From positions 620,001 to 684,000 of the forward strand of contig NZ_CP134400.1 in assembly GCF_002968285.2 (NCBI RefSeq): 64,000 nucleotides of DNA. Direction: 5' to 3'. A program made the translations under genes and the position numbers. Shown here in pieces: positions 1 through 7,721 of this stretch. The notes below the pieces were generated by a model. It was not told the origin of the DNA. It did no database searches and saw only the letters and a program-made list of their open reading frames with translations. Each line of letters begins with the position of its first letter. Position 1 is the stretch's first letter. Origin of the DNA: Mycobacterium sp. ITM-2016-00318 (lineage in GTDB: Bacteria; Actinomycetota; Actinomycetes; Mycobacteriales; Mycobacteriaceae).

Positions 1-684
1 GGGGTGGAGGACGAGCCCCACCTCCCACGCCCAGACTCACGTTCCGGCGAAGAAGTGCGAGAGAAATCCACCGAAACGTCCATCTCGACGAAGTCCGCGC
101 GGCTTCGCGTCGCGGGAGCGGCAGCCCTGTTCGTCGCGGGCTTCACAGCGGTGTTCGTGCTCGGCACCGTCGCCGTGCTCGGAATGACGGGCGCGCTGAT
201 CACTAACCAAATGCTGCTGCAACGCATCGGCGGGGTCGTGACGATCCTGATGGGGCTGGTGTTCGTCGGTTTCATCCCGCTGCTGCAGCGCGACACCCGG
301 TTCGCGCCCCGTCAGCTGTCGACCATCGGCGGCGCCCCGCTGTTGGGCGCGGTGTTCGCCCTTGGCTGGACGCCGTGCCTCGGGCCGACGCTCACCGGCG
401 TGATCGCGGTCGCCTCGGCCACCGAAGGCGCGAACGTCGTGCGAGGCGTCCTTCTGGTGATCGCCTACTGCCTCGGATTGGGAATTCCCTTCGTGCTGTT
501 GGCCTTCGGCTCCGCGCGAGCCGTACAGGGCATGGGCTGGCTGAGGCGCCACAGCCGGCAGATCCAGATCTTCGGCGGCGTGCTGCTCATCCTGGTGGGC
601 ACCGCACTGGTCACCGGTGTGTGGAACGACTTCGTGTCGTGGGTGCGCGACGCGTTCGTCAGCGACGTCAGGCTGCCCATATGA
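1..684 (+). CDS. ccdA: Cytochrome c biogenesis protein CcdA (5' end missing)
   Basis: Membrane thiol-disulfide transporter that passes reducing equivalents across the membrane to the apocytochrome c thioreduction pathway. The window opens inside the gene: the visible part starts in a hydrophilic linker, followed by about four hydrophobic helices. The WTPCLGPTL motif near visible residue 125 carries one of the two redox cysteines of the family; the N-terminal helices with the other cysteine must lie upstream. The in-frame GTG at base 4 is therefore unlikely to be the true start. The stop overlaps the resB ATG (ATGA), so the two are translationally coupled. Gene order ccdA-resB-ccsA matches the mycobacterial system II cytochrome c maturation operon. 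Confidence 0.93.
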   Translation, partial: GVEDEPHLPRPDSRSGEEVREKSTETSISTKSARLRVAGAAALFVAGFTAVFVLGTVAVLGMTGALITNQMLLQRIGGVVTILMGLVFVGFIPLLQRDTRFAPRQLSTIGGAPLLGAVFALGWTPCLGPTLTGVIAVASATEGANVVRGVLLVIAYCLGLGIPFVLLAFGSARAVQGMGWLRRHSRQIQIFGGVLLILVGTALVTGVWNDFVSWVRDAFVSDVRLPI

Positions 685-2279
685 GGCGGCTAGGGGCGCT
701 CACACGCAACACCTGGCGCACGCTGACCTCGATGGGCACGGCGCTGGTGCTGCTGTTCCTGCTCGCGCTCGCCGCGATACCGGGCGCCCTCTTGCCGCAG
801 CGCAGCCTGAACGAATCCAAGGTCGAGCAGTACATCGCCGAACATCCGACGATCGGGCCGTGGTTGGACCGGCTGCAGGCGTTCGCGGTGTTCTCCAGCT
901 TCTGGTTCACCGCCATCTACGCGTTGCTCTTCATCTCCCTTGTCGGCTGCCTGACGCCGCGGCTACTCGAACACATCCGCAGCCTGCGCGCCACGCCCGT
1001 CGCCGCACCGCGCAATCTCGCCCGGCTGCCCAAGCACCACACCGCCGAGGTGGCGGGCGAACCCGACGCTGTCTCCGCCGCCGTGACGGAGCGGCTGCGC
1101 GGCTGGCGACGCGTCACGCGCACCGAGGGCGAGGCCATCGAAATCTCCGCGGAGAAAGGCTATCTGCGCGAGTTCGGCAACATCGTTTTCCACTTCGCGC
1201 TGCTGGGACTGCTCGTCTCGGTGGCTGTCGGCAAGCTGTTCGGCTACGAGGGCAACGTCATCGTGATCGCCGACGGCGGACCGGGCTTCTGCTCGGCCTC
1301 ACCGGCCGCTTTCGACTCGTTCCGGGCGGGCAACACCGTCGACGGCACCTCGCTGAACCCGATCTGCCTGCGTGTCAACGACTTCGACGCGCAATACCTG
1401 CCGTCGGGGCAGGCGCTGGCATTCGCCGCCAACATCGACTACCAGGAAGGCGCGGATCTCGACACCGACACGTGGCGGCCCTACCACCTGAAGGTCAACG
1501 AACCGCTGCGCATCGGAGGCGACCGCGTCTACCTGCAGGGCCACGGCTACGCGCCCACGTTCACCGTCACTTTTCCCGACGGCCAGACCCGCACCCAGAC
1601 CGTGCAGTGGCGGCCCGACGACGCGGTCACACTGTTGTCGTCGGGAGTCATGCGTTTCGACCCGCCGGGCGGCACGTACCCCGACGCCGACGAGCGCCGC
1701 AAGCACCAGATCGCGATCCAGGGACTGTTCGCGCCGACCGAGCAGCTGCATGGCACCCTGCTGTCGTCGAGCTTCCCCGCACTGAACGACCCCGCGGTGG
1801 CCGTCGACATCTACCGCGGCGACGCGGGGCTGGACACCGGTCGGCCGCAGTCGCTGTTCACCCTCGACCCGCGGCTCATCGACCAGAAGCGGCTGACCAA
1901 GGTGGCGCGGGTGAACCTGCCCGCAGGCGAGCAGGCCCGCCTGGATGACGGCACGCTTGTCCGCTTCGACGGGGCGGTGCCCTTCATCAACCTCCAGGTG
2001 TCCCACGACCCGGCACAGGTGTGGGTGCTGGTGTCGGCGCTGACGATGATGGCAGGCCTGCTGGTGTCGCTGATCGTGCGCAGGCGCCGGGTCTGGGTTC
2101 GAATCACGCCCGCGCACGCGAGGAGCATGGACGGTCCAGGTGGTGCGGGTACGGTAAGCGTCGAGCTGGGCGGACTGGCGCGCACCGACAACTCCGGCTG
2201 GGGCGACGAGTTCGAGCGGTTGACGGCCCGCCTGTTCGATGGACTCGATGCCGCGGAGCCGTCCAAGGAGAAGGTCTAG
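681..2279 (+). CDS. resB: Cytochrome c biogenesis protein ResB/Ccs1
   Basis: System II cytochrome c maturation subunit that works with CcsA to deliver heme to apocytochromes outside the cytoplasmic membrane. Predicted 532 aa. I see transmembrane segments near residues 20-40, 73-92 and 168-188, then a large extracytoplasmic domain, then a fourth segment near 450 (VWVLVSALTMMAGLLVSLIV). The ATG at 681 overlaps the ccdA stop and begins MRRLGALTRNTWRTL. The C-terminal tail contains an in-frame stretch around 2105-2150 carrying the GCGCACGCGAGGAGCA micro-repeat, which I do not recall in relatives. A 106-bp gap with a MIRU-like element separates it from ccsA. Confidence 0.93.
   Translation: MRRLGALTRNTWRTLTSMGTALVLLFLLALAAIPGALLPQRSLNESKVEQYIAEHPTIGPWLDRLQAFAVFSSFWFTAIYALLFISLVGCLTPRLLEHIRSLRATPVAAPRNLARLPKHHTAEVAGEPDAVSAAVTERLRGWRRVTRTEGEAIEISAEKGYLREFGNIVFHFALLGLLVSVAVGKLFGYEGNVIVIADGGPGFCSASPAAFDSFRAGNTVDGTSLNPICLRVNDFDAQYLPSGQALAFAANIDYQEGADLDTDTWRPYHLKVNEPLRIGGDRVYLQGHGYAPTFTVTFPDGQTRTQTVQWRPDDAVTLLSSGVMRFDPPGGTYPDADERRKHQIAIQGLFAPTEQLHGTLLSSSFPALNDPAVAVDIYRGDAGLDTGRPQSLFTLDPRLIDQKRLTKVARVNLPAGEQARLDDGTLVRFDGAVPFINLQVSHDPAQVWVLVSALTMMAGLLVSLIVRRRRVWVRITPAHARSMDGPGGAGTVSVELGGLARTDNSGWGDEFERLTARLFDGLDAAEPSKEKV
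2112..2127 (+). repeat. GCGCACGCGAGGAGCA micro-repeat, copy in resB
   Basis: The same 16 bases recur at 2580-2595 inside ccsA. A 12-base core (GCACGCGAGGAG) recurs three times at 11719-11784 inside the DUF58 gene. Both copies here fall in frame in low-complexity protein segments. Confidence 0.6.
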
Positions 2280-2280
2280 A

Positions 2281-2394
2281 AGGAATGAACACCCGAAGAC
2301 GAGCGCGAGTGAGGATCTCTGGGCCCACGCCCGCAGGGCAGGGGACGAGGGACGAGCGAGGACCGGTGGGAGCGGGAGTCGAGGAATGAACACC
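2281..2394 (+). repeat. MIRU-like 101-bp duplication element between resB and ccsA
   Basis: The 13-mer AGGAATGAACACC, which holds the Shine-Dalgarno sequence and first codons of ccsA, occurs at 2281-2293 and again at 2382-2394, 101 bp apart. The first copy opens a 34-codon reading frame (2285-2389) whose TGA overlaps the true ccsA ATG at 2386. A short element with a small ORF whose ends overlap the flanking start and stop is the architecture described for mycobacterial interspersed repetitive units. Membership in a known MIRU family is inference. Confidence 0.6.
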
Positions 2395-3423
2395 GAGCAC
2401 ATCGATATCGGGCTGGCCCGCTCCTCTGACTGGGCGTTCACCTCCTCGGTCGTCGTGCTGGTAGTGGCGCTGATGTTCCTGGCCGTCGAGCTGGCCTACT
2501 CCCGAAGCAGAAGAGTGGAGGACCGCGAACTCGTCGGAGCCGCTCGGTCGGTGGCGACATCCGGCACAGCCGCGGGGGCGCGCACGCGAGGAGCAGATGC
2601 ATCCAGAGTGAGCGCCGACAGCGCCACCCCGGGCCTGGTCGCGGACAGGCCGCGGCGCCCGTTCGACGAACGCATCGGGCGGTCCGGGCTGGCTCTGGTC
2701 TACGCAGGCATCGGCCTGCTGCTGGTGTGCATCGTGCTTCGTGGCATGGCGACCTCCCGGGTGCCGTGGGGCAACATGTACGAGTTCATCAACCTCACCT
2801 GCTTCTCCGGTCTGGTCGCCGCAGCGATCGTGCTGCGCCGTCCGCAGTACCGCGCGCTGTGGGTGTTCGTGCTCGTGCCCGTGCTCGTCCTGCTGACGGT
2901 GTCGGGTCGCTGGCTCTACACCAACGCCGCACCGGTGATGCCCGCGCTGCAGTCCTACTGGCTGCCCATTCACGTCTCCGTCGTGAGCCTCGGCTCCGGC
3001 GTCTTTTTGGTCGCGGGGGTGGCCAGCATCCTGTTCCTGGTCAAGATGTCGAAGCTGGGCGCGCCGGACACCGAGGGCGCCGTCGCGGGGATCGTCGCGC
3101 GGCTGCCCGACGCGCAGACCCTGGACCGGATCGCCTATCGCACAACAATTTTCGCCTTCCCGGTATTCGGGTTCGGGGTGATCTTCGGCGCGATATGGGC
3201 CGAGGAGGCGTGGGGCCGGTACTGGGGCTGGGATCCCAAGGAGACGGTGTCGTTCATCGCCTGGGTGATCTATGCGGCCTACCTGCACGCCCGCTCGACC
3301 GCGGGCTGGCGCGACAAGAAGGCGGCTTGGATCAACGTCGCGGGTTTCGTCGCCATGGTGTTCAATCTTTTCTTCATCAACCTAGTCACCGTCGGTCTGC
3401 ACTCGTACGCAGGCGTCGGCTGA
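2386..3423 (+). CDS. ccsA: Cytochrome c biogenesis protein CcsA (heme handling, CcsB type)
   Basis: Polytopic heme-handling protein, partner of ResB in system II cytochrome c maturation. 345 aa. The tryptophan-rich motif WGRYWGWDPKE at residues 276-286 is the heme-binding WWD signature, followed by helices and conserved His (ending TVGLHSYAGVG). The ATG at 2386 (MNTEHIDIGLARSSDW) is chosen because it follows AGGA and matches the family N terminus; an in-frame start at 2239 would overlap resB and run through the MIRU-like element. Residues about 60-85, between the first two hydrophobic segments, form a low-complexity insert containing the second GCGCACGCGAGGAGCA copy. Confidence 0.93.
   Translation: MNTEHIDIGLARSSDWAFTSSVVVLVVALMFLAVELAYSRSRRVEDRELVGAARSVATSGTAAGARTRGADASRVSADSATPGLVADRPRRPFDERIGRSGLALVYAGIGLLLVCIVLRGMATSRVPWGNMYEFINLTCFSGLVAAAIVLRRPQYRALWVFVLVPVLVLLTVSGRWLYTNAAPVMPALQSYWLPIHVSVVSLGSGVFLVAGVASILFLVKMSKLGAPDTEGAVAGIVARLPDAQTLDRIAYRTTIFAFPVFGFGVIFGAIWAEEAWGRYWGWDPKETVSFIAWVIYAAYLHARSTAGWRDKKAAWINVAGFVAMVFNLFFINLVTVGLHSYAGVG
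2580..2595 (+). repeat. GCGCACGCGAGGAGCA micro-repeat, copy in ccsA
   Basis: Identical to bases 2112-2127. It sits in frame in a hydrophilic insert of CcsA. Confidence 0.6.
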
Positions 3424-3453
3424 GACATCCGTTCAACGAGAAGGGGCTAGCCG

Positions 3454-4533
3454 TTGTCTGACGATTCGTCGCACGGGTTTCGGTCACAGCAGCGGTTCAC
3501 CGATCCGGCGACCGACGAATCGCCGCCGCCGGAGTGGACCGATCCCACACCGCCGACCGGAATCCGGATCAGCCAACCGGACCCTGTGCCGCAGCCGTAC
3601 CCGGAGCTCTCCACCGCCTCGCTGCTGCGACAGAACAAGCGTCCGCCGTCGGCGGGTTGGCGCCGGTTGCTGTTTCTTGCGTCGGGCAAGCTGATCAACC
3701 TCGGCGAGGGCCCGAAGGCGATCCACCACAACAGCCTGCTGGCCCAGGTGAACCGCCCATTGCAGGGCTGCTACCGGATCGCGCTGCTGTCGCTCAAGGG
3801 CGGGGTCGGCAAGACGACCATCACCGCGACGCTCGGCGCAACGTTCGCGTCGATTCGTGGCGACCGGGTGGTCGCCGTCGACGCCAACCCCGACCGCGGC
3901 ACGCTGAGCCAGAAGGTTCCGCTGGAGACGCCTGCGACCGTGCGCCATCTGCTGCGCGACGCCGAGGGCATCGACCGCTACAGCGACGTCCGCAGCTACA
4001 CGTCGCAGGGCCCGAGCCGGCTGGAGGTGCTGGCGTCGGAGAGCGACCCTGCGGTTTCGGAGGCGTTCAGCGCCGCCGATTACAACAGCACGCTTGATGT
4101 GCTTGAACGCTTCTACAGCCTGGTGCTGACCGACTGCGGCACCGGGCTCATGCACTCGGCGATGTCGGCGGTGCTGTCGAAGGCCGACGTGCTCGTCGTG
4201 ATCAGTTCGGGCTCGGTCGACGGCGCCCGCAGTGCTTCGGCGACGCTGGACTGGCTCGACGCGCACGGCCACGAGGACATGGTGCGCAATTCGATCGCGG
4301 TGATCAACGCCGTGCGGCCGCGCTCAGGCAAAGTCGACATGCAGAAGGTTGTCGACCACTTCAACCGCCGCTGCCGGGCGGTGCGGTTGGTGCCGTTCGA
4401 CCCGCATCTCGAAGAGGGTGCCGAGATCAGCCTGGAACTCCTGCGGCGCGAGACGCGTGAGGCGCTGATCGAGCTGGCAGCGGTGGTCGCAGACGGTTTC
4501 CCGGGCGCGCAGCGACCCAACGACCTGTTCTAA
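3454..4533 (+). CDS. MinD/ParA-type ATPase, Rv0530/EspI-like
   Basis: 359 aa. A proline-rich N terminus (residues 1-60) precedes a P-loop ATPase of the MinD/ParA fold: deviant Walker A KGGVGKTT at residues 115-122 and VVAVDANPD as the switch I region. The lead-in segment (RPLQGCYRIALLSLKGGVGKTT region) resembles the C-terminal ATPase of the ESX-1 protein EspI. It starts at TTG 3454, preceded by GAAGGGG. It follows ccsA by 30 bp and probably belongs to the same transcript, as Rv0530 does in M. tuberculosis. The cellular role is not established; a positioning or regulatory ATPase is an inference. Confidence 0.8.
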   Translation: MSDDSSHGFRSQQRFTDPATDESPPPEWTDPTPPTGIRISQPDPVPQPYPELSTASLLRQNKRPPSAGWRRLLFLASGKLINLGEGPKAIHHNSLLAQVNRPLQGCYRIALLSLKGGVGKTTITATLGATFASIRGDRVVAVDANPDRGTLSQKVPLETPATVRHLLRDAEGIDRYSDVRSYTSQGPSRLEVLASESDPAVSEAFSAADYNSTLDVLERFYSLVLTDCGTGLMHSAMSAVLSKADVLVVISSGSVDGARSASATLDWLDAHGHEDMVRNSIAVINAVRPRSGKVDMQKVVDHFNRRCRAVRLVPFDPHLEEGAEISLELLRRETREALIELAAVVADGFPGAQRPNDLF

Positions 4534-4545
4534 GGTCAGTCGAAG

Positions 4546-4707
4546 TCAGTTCGGGCGGGGTTTGTCGCCGCCGAGCCGACGCAGAAAATCCGGGTCGTCG
4601 TCAGGGCCGATTGTTCGCGTCCGCGGCCTCCCGGCCGTGGCGCGCGTCAGCCGCCAGCCGATGTAGATGAGGCCGACCAATACGACGACGAGGAGCAGAA
4701 AAGCCAC
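4546..4707 (-). CDS. Small membrane protein (Rv0530A-like)
   Basis: A 53-aa gene. GTG start at 4707 with GGAGG eight bases upstream (4716-4720). The N-terminal half is a single hydrophobic helix (AFLLLVVVLVGLIYIGWRL), followed by a basic and acidic cytoplasmic tail (PDDDPDFLRRLGGDKPRPN). It is convergent with the Rv0530-like gene, leaving 12 bp between stops, and divergent from the DUF4229 gene. The position matches Rv0530A of M. tuberculosis. No function is known to me. Confidence 0.75.
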   Translation of the reverse strand: MAFLLLVVVLVGLIYIGWRLTRATAGRPRTRTIGPDDDPDFLRRLGGDKPRPN

Positions 4708-4759
4708 GCAGAAAACCTCCTTGCCTTCTGAATATACGCGCCGTCGGTAGGCTCGGGCC

Positions 4760-5071
4760 GTGTCTGAGTCACGTGCAGGATCCCGGCTCCTCGTCGATGT
4801 GCTGGCCTACATGCTGGCCCGGCTTCTGCTCGTCGCAGTACTGGCCGCGATGATCTTCGGGGGCGCTCATCTGCTCGGCGTGCGCGACTTCCCGCTCATC
4901 ATCGCGTTGCTGTTCGCGATCGTGATCGCGCTGCCGCTCGGCATGTGGATCTTCGCCCCGCTGCGCAGGCGCGCCAACGCGAGCATCGCCGCGATCGACG
5001 AGCGGCGGCGTCAGGATCGCGAGCAGCTTCAGGCCAGACTGCGCGGCGACGAGCCGCCGTCGAAGAAGTGA
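4760..5071 (+). CDS. DUF4229-type small membrane protein (Rv0531-like)
   Basis: 103 aa, GTG start. Two hydrophobic helices at about residues 9-35 and 41-65 (LLLVAVLAAMIFGGAHLL and FPLIIALLFAIVIALPLGMW), then a charged, Gln/Arg-rich cytoplasmic tail. Length and layout fit Rv0531 and DUF4229. The stop overlaps the next GTG start (GTGA), so translation is coupled to the aminotransferase. Confidence 0.8.
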   Translation: MSESRAGSRLLVDVLAYMLARLLLVAVLAAMIFGGAHLLGVRDFPLIIALLFAIVIALPLGMWIFAPLRRRANASIAAIDERRRQDREQLQARLRGDEPPSKK

Positions 5072-6096
5072 GCCGTGAAGCGTTTGGCGCTGAATTCGTC
5101 GGCGCCGAAGGGTTTTTGAACTCGCCGACGTATGGGTTACCGCCGCGGTTCATGTTCGATGCTCTGCAGGACTGCCTCCACGAATGGCAGGCGGGCACGA
5201 TGGACGTACCGTCGTTCGACGAATCCGTGCGCGCGGCGCGGGCCGGTTATGCGGCGCTGGCCGGCGTGTCCGTGGACTCGGTGACGATGGCGGGCACCGT
5301 CTCCTCTGCGCTGGGCCTGGTCGCCGCCGCCATTCCCGACGGCAGCCGGGTGGCGACGCTGCCGAATGAATTCACTTCCACCAGTTTTCCGTTCGCCGCC
5401 CAGGCGTCGCGCGGCGTCACGGTCACCGAGCTGGATTCTGACAAATTGGTGACGACGGCCCGTGACTACGACGTGGTGACGGTGAGCCTCGTGCAGTCGT
5501 CCAACGGCGCACTGGTGGACGTCGACGCGCTCCGGGCGAACGTGGCGGGCACCGACACCCTGACCGTCATCGACGTCACCCAGGCGCTCGGCTGGAAGGA
5601 CATCGCCCTGTCCTGGGCCGACGTCACCGTCGCGGCGGTCTACAAGTGGCTGCTGGCGCCGCGTGGCACCGCGTGGATGTCGCTGAGCGAACGGGTCTCG
5701 CGCTCGATGATCCCGCACGCCGCCAACTGGTACGCGGCCGACAAGCCGTGGTCGACGATCTACGGGCTGCCGCTGAAGTCGGCCGACGATGCGCGTCGCT
5801 TCGATGTGTCGCCGACGTGGTTCAGCGCGCTTGGATCCGGCTTGACTCTGTCCTGGGTGGCGTCGCTGGACCGGGCCGCGGTCGAAGCGCACTCGGTGGG
5901 TTTGGCCACCCTGCTGCGCACGGAACTGCAACTGCCGCAACAACCGTCGGCGATCGTGTCGATTCCGACCACCTCCGCCGAGAAGCTCAGGGACGCCGGC
6001 ATCCGAGCGTCGATCCGGGCGGGCGCTGTCCGCGTCGGCTTCCATCTGTACAACACCGAAGATGACCTCGACCACCTGCTCGACGTACTGCGCTAG
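5068..6096 (+). CDS. Class V aminotransferase-like PLP enzyme
   Basis: 342 aa. Fold type I PLP protein of the class V aminotransferase / cysteine desulfurase-kynureninase group. The motif VIDVTQALGW precedes AVYKWLLAPRGTAW, in which K193 is the expected Schiff-base lysine. A downstream HAANWYAADKPW segment and a final small-domain region follow. The GTG start at 5068 overlaps the preceding stop and gives the expected N terminus (SREAFGAEFVGAEGFLNS). No active-site cysteine of a true cysteine desulfurase is obvious. The substrate is unknown. I do not recall a homolog at this position in M. tuberculosis. Confidence 0.8.
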   Translation: MSREAFGAEFVGAEGFLNSPTYGLPPRFMFDALQDCLHEWQAGTMDVPSFDESVRAARAGYAALAGVSVDSVTMAGTVSSALGLVAAAIPDGSRVATLPNEFTSTSFPFAAQASRGVTVTELDSDKLVTTARDYDVVTVSLVQSSNGALVDVDALRANVAGTDTLTVIDVTQALGWKDIALSWADVTVAAVYKWLLAPRGTAWMSLSERVSRSMIPHAANWYAADKPWSTIYGLPLKSADDARRFDVSPTWFSALGSGLTLSWVASLDRAAVEAHSVGLATLLRTELQLPQQPSAIVSIPTTSAEKLRDAGIRASIRAGAVRVGFHLYNTEDDLDHLLDVLR

Positions 6097-6107
6097 CAGC
6101 ACACAGT

Positions 6108-6593
6108 TCAGTCGCGTCGTTTGCGAGAGGCGGCCGACCTCGGCGGGAGCGAACGCATGTGGTCGCGCGCACGGCTCATGATGTCGCCTAGCGAGCGGAC
6201 GTCCTGATCGGACAGTGTGTCGAACAACAGGTCGCGGACAACTCGGATATGGCCCGGAAGCACCGTGGCGAGGCGCGCCGCGCCCGCATCGGTGATGTCG
6301 ACGACCGTCTCGCGCTGGTCGGTCGAACTCGGTTCGCGGGTAATGAGGCCGGCCTTTTCGAGTAGCCCGGCTTGGTGGGTCAGGCCGCTGCGGCTGTACA
6401 CCACGCCGTCGGCCAGATCGGTCATGGTCAGCGGCCGCTGCGCATCGCCGAGGAGGGCCAGGATCTGGAACTGCACATAGCTGAGATCTCCCTCGGCCCG
6501 CAGTTGCTGCTGCACGGCATATTGCAGCAGGCTGACGCCCTCGGTGAGGGCGAAGTAGGTGCGCATCTGCTGTGGGTCGAGCGCCTTGGCCAC
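6108..6593 (-). CDS. MarR-family transcriptional regulator
   Basis: 161 aa, GTG start at 6593. Winged-helix MarR repressor: LSYVQFQILALLGDAQRPLT leads into the recognition helix region (DLADGVVYSRSGLTHQAGLLEKAGL) and the wing (REPSSTDQRETVVDITDAG). It diverges from a zinc-type oxidoreductase gene across a 127-bp intergenic region with three copies of a GCTTCrAyATCGAAgC palindrome, one ending 12 bp upstream of its own start. Autoregulation and repression of the oxidoreductase are the obvious inference. It is convergent with the aminotransferase, 11 bp away. Confidence 0.9.
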   Translation of the reverse strand: MAKALDPQQMRTYFALTEGVSLLQYAVQQQLRAEGDLSYVQFQILALLGDAQRPLTMTDLADGVVYSRSGLTHQAGLLEKAGLITREPSSTDQRETVVDITDAGAARLATVLPGHIRVVRDLLFDTLSDQDVRSLGDIMSRARDHMRSLPPRSAASRKRRD

Positions 6594-6605
6594 ACCCCAT
6601 CATAA

Positions 6606-6621
6606 GCTTCGATATCGAAGC
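6606..6621. promoter_or_regulatory. Candidate MarR operator O1
   Basis: Perfect 16-bp palindrome GCTTCGATATCGAAGC, immediately upstream of the marR GTG. Confidence 0.75.
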
Positions 6622-6651
6622 ATTGTGATCGACATCACTCCGGGCGGGGGA

Positions 6652-6671
6652 TTGCTTCTACTTCGAAGCAA
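6652..6671. promoter_or_regulatory. Candidate MarR operator O2
   Basis: TTGCTTC and GAAGCAA arms separated by 6 bases, sharing the GCTTC/GAAGC half-sites of O1. Confidence 0.6.
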
Positions 6672-6689
6672 GTTACACGGTCTGTAACT
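6671..6689. promoter_or_regulatory. Inverted repeat AGTTACA-N5-TGTAACT
   Basis: Perfect 7-bp arms, unrelated in sequence to the GCTTC operators and wedged between O2 and O3. It could be a second regulator's site or part of the promoter. Confidence 0.45.
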
Positions 6690-6705
6690 GCTTCAACATC
6701 GAAAC
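6690..6705. promoter_or_regulatory. Candidate MarR operator O3
   Basis: GCTTCAACATCGAAAC, an imperfect copy of O1, 15 bp upstream of the oxidoreductase ATG and overlapping its 5' leader. Confidence 0.6.
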
Positions 6706-6720
6706 AACAAGGAGCCCACG

Positions 6721-7662
6721 ATGAAAGCTGTCCTCTATGACCGCTACGGCGGTAGCGACGTTCTGCGGTACGACGACGTCGAGCGTCCGACGCCCGGCCC
6801 CGGGCAGGTCCTGGTGAAGGTGGCGGCGACATCGTTCAACCCGGTCGACGCGGGCATCCGCGGCGGCTATCTGTCTGACGTGTACAAGATCACTTTCCCG
6901 CACGTGCCCGGCGTCGACGTCGCTGGAACGATCAGTGAAATCGGTGACGACGTCACCGGCTGGAGGGCCGGCGACGCGGTCATCGGAATGCTTCCGCTCG
7001 ACGCCGACGGCGCGGCCGCCGAGTATGCCGTCGCGCCGGTCGAGGCGCTGGCAGCCGCGCCGACCACGGTGACGCTGGCCGATTCCGCCGCGCTGCCGAC
7101 CGTCGGGCTCACCGCGTGGCAGGCACTCTTCGAGATCGCCGGCTTGACGGCCGGGCAGACGATTCTGATCAACGGTGCGGGCGGGGCGGTCGGTGGCTAC
7201 GCCGTCCAGCTCGCCAAGCAGGCGGGCGCTGTGGTCACCGCAACGGCTTCGTCGCGCAGTACGGGCGGTCTGCGCGACTACGGCGCCGACCAGGTCATCG
7301 ACTACATCGATTACAGCGCAACGCCACTTCTCGCGGGAGCGACGTTCGACGTCGTGCTCAACCTGGTGAGCACCTCACCGGAGGAGACCGCTGCCCTCGT
7401 CGGCCTCGTCGCCGACGGTGGTTTCCACGTCGGCACGATGGTGTCGGGGCAGGAGGAGCCCGAGCGTCGTGTGCGTGCGCAACGGGTCTTCGTCCGCAGC
7501 GACGCCGCGCAGTTGGCCCACCTCGTCAGCCGCGTCGACACCGGAGAGCTGGCGATCGCCGTCGCCGACCGCCGTCCGCTGACCGACAGTGCTGCGGTGC
7601 ACGACGATTCCGATGCCAATCGCCTACCCGGGAAGACGATCCTGATTCCTCCGGGTTGGTGA
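6721..7662 (+). CDS. NADP-dependent quinone/alcohol oxidoreductase (MDR superfamily)
   Basis: 313 aa, ATG preceded by AAGGAG. Medium-chain dehydrogenase/reductase of the zinc-free quinone oxidoreductase type: N-terminal GroES-like domain (VERPTPGPGQVLVKV, then FPHVPGVDVAGTI), then a Rossmann domain with INGAGGAVGGYAVQLAK at residues 155-171. The catalytic zinc cysteine/histidine set of alcohol dehydrogenases is not visible. It probably reduces quinones or enones with NADPH. It sits in the divergon with the MarR repressor; induction by a MarR ligand is inferred from the operators. Confidence 0.87.
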   Translation: MKAVLYDRYGGSDVLRYDDVERPTPGPGQVLVKVAATSFNPVDAGIRGGYLSDVYKITFPHVPGVDVAGTISEIGDDVTGWRAGDAVIGMLPLDADGAAAEYAVAPVEALAAAPTTVTLADSAALPTVGLTAWQALFEIAGLTAGQTILINGAGGAVGGYAVQLAKQAGAVVTATASSRSTGGLRDYGADQVIDYIDYSATPLLAGATFDVVLNLVSTSPEETAALVGLVADGGFHVGTMVSGQEEPERRVRAQRVFVRSDAAQLAHLVSRVDTGELAIAVADRRPLTDSAAVHDDSDANRLPGKTILIPPGW

Positions 7663-7691
7663 ACCGCAGCCGCAGCGCAACGGCAAGGACT

Positions 7692-7718
7692 GTCCCGCCT
7701 GCTGCCAACCGGCGGGAC
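7692..7718. terminator. Stem-loop between convergent genes
   Basis: GTCCCGCC and GGCGGGAC, perfect 8-bp arms with an 11-base loop, between the oxidoreductase stop (7662) and the convergent aldolase stop (7722). No U-tract. Confidence 0.6.
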
Positions 7719-7721
7719 GGC

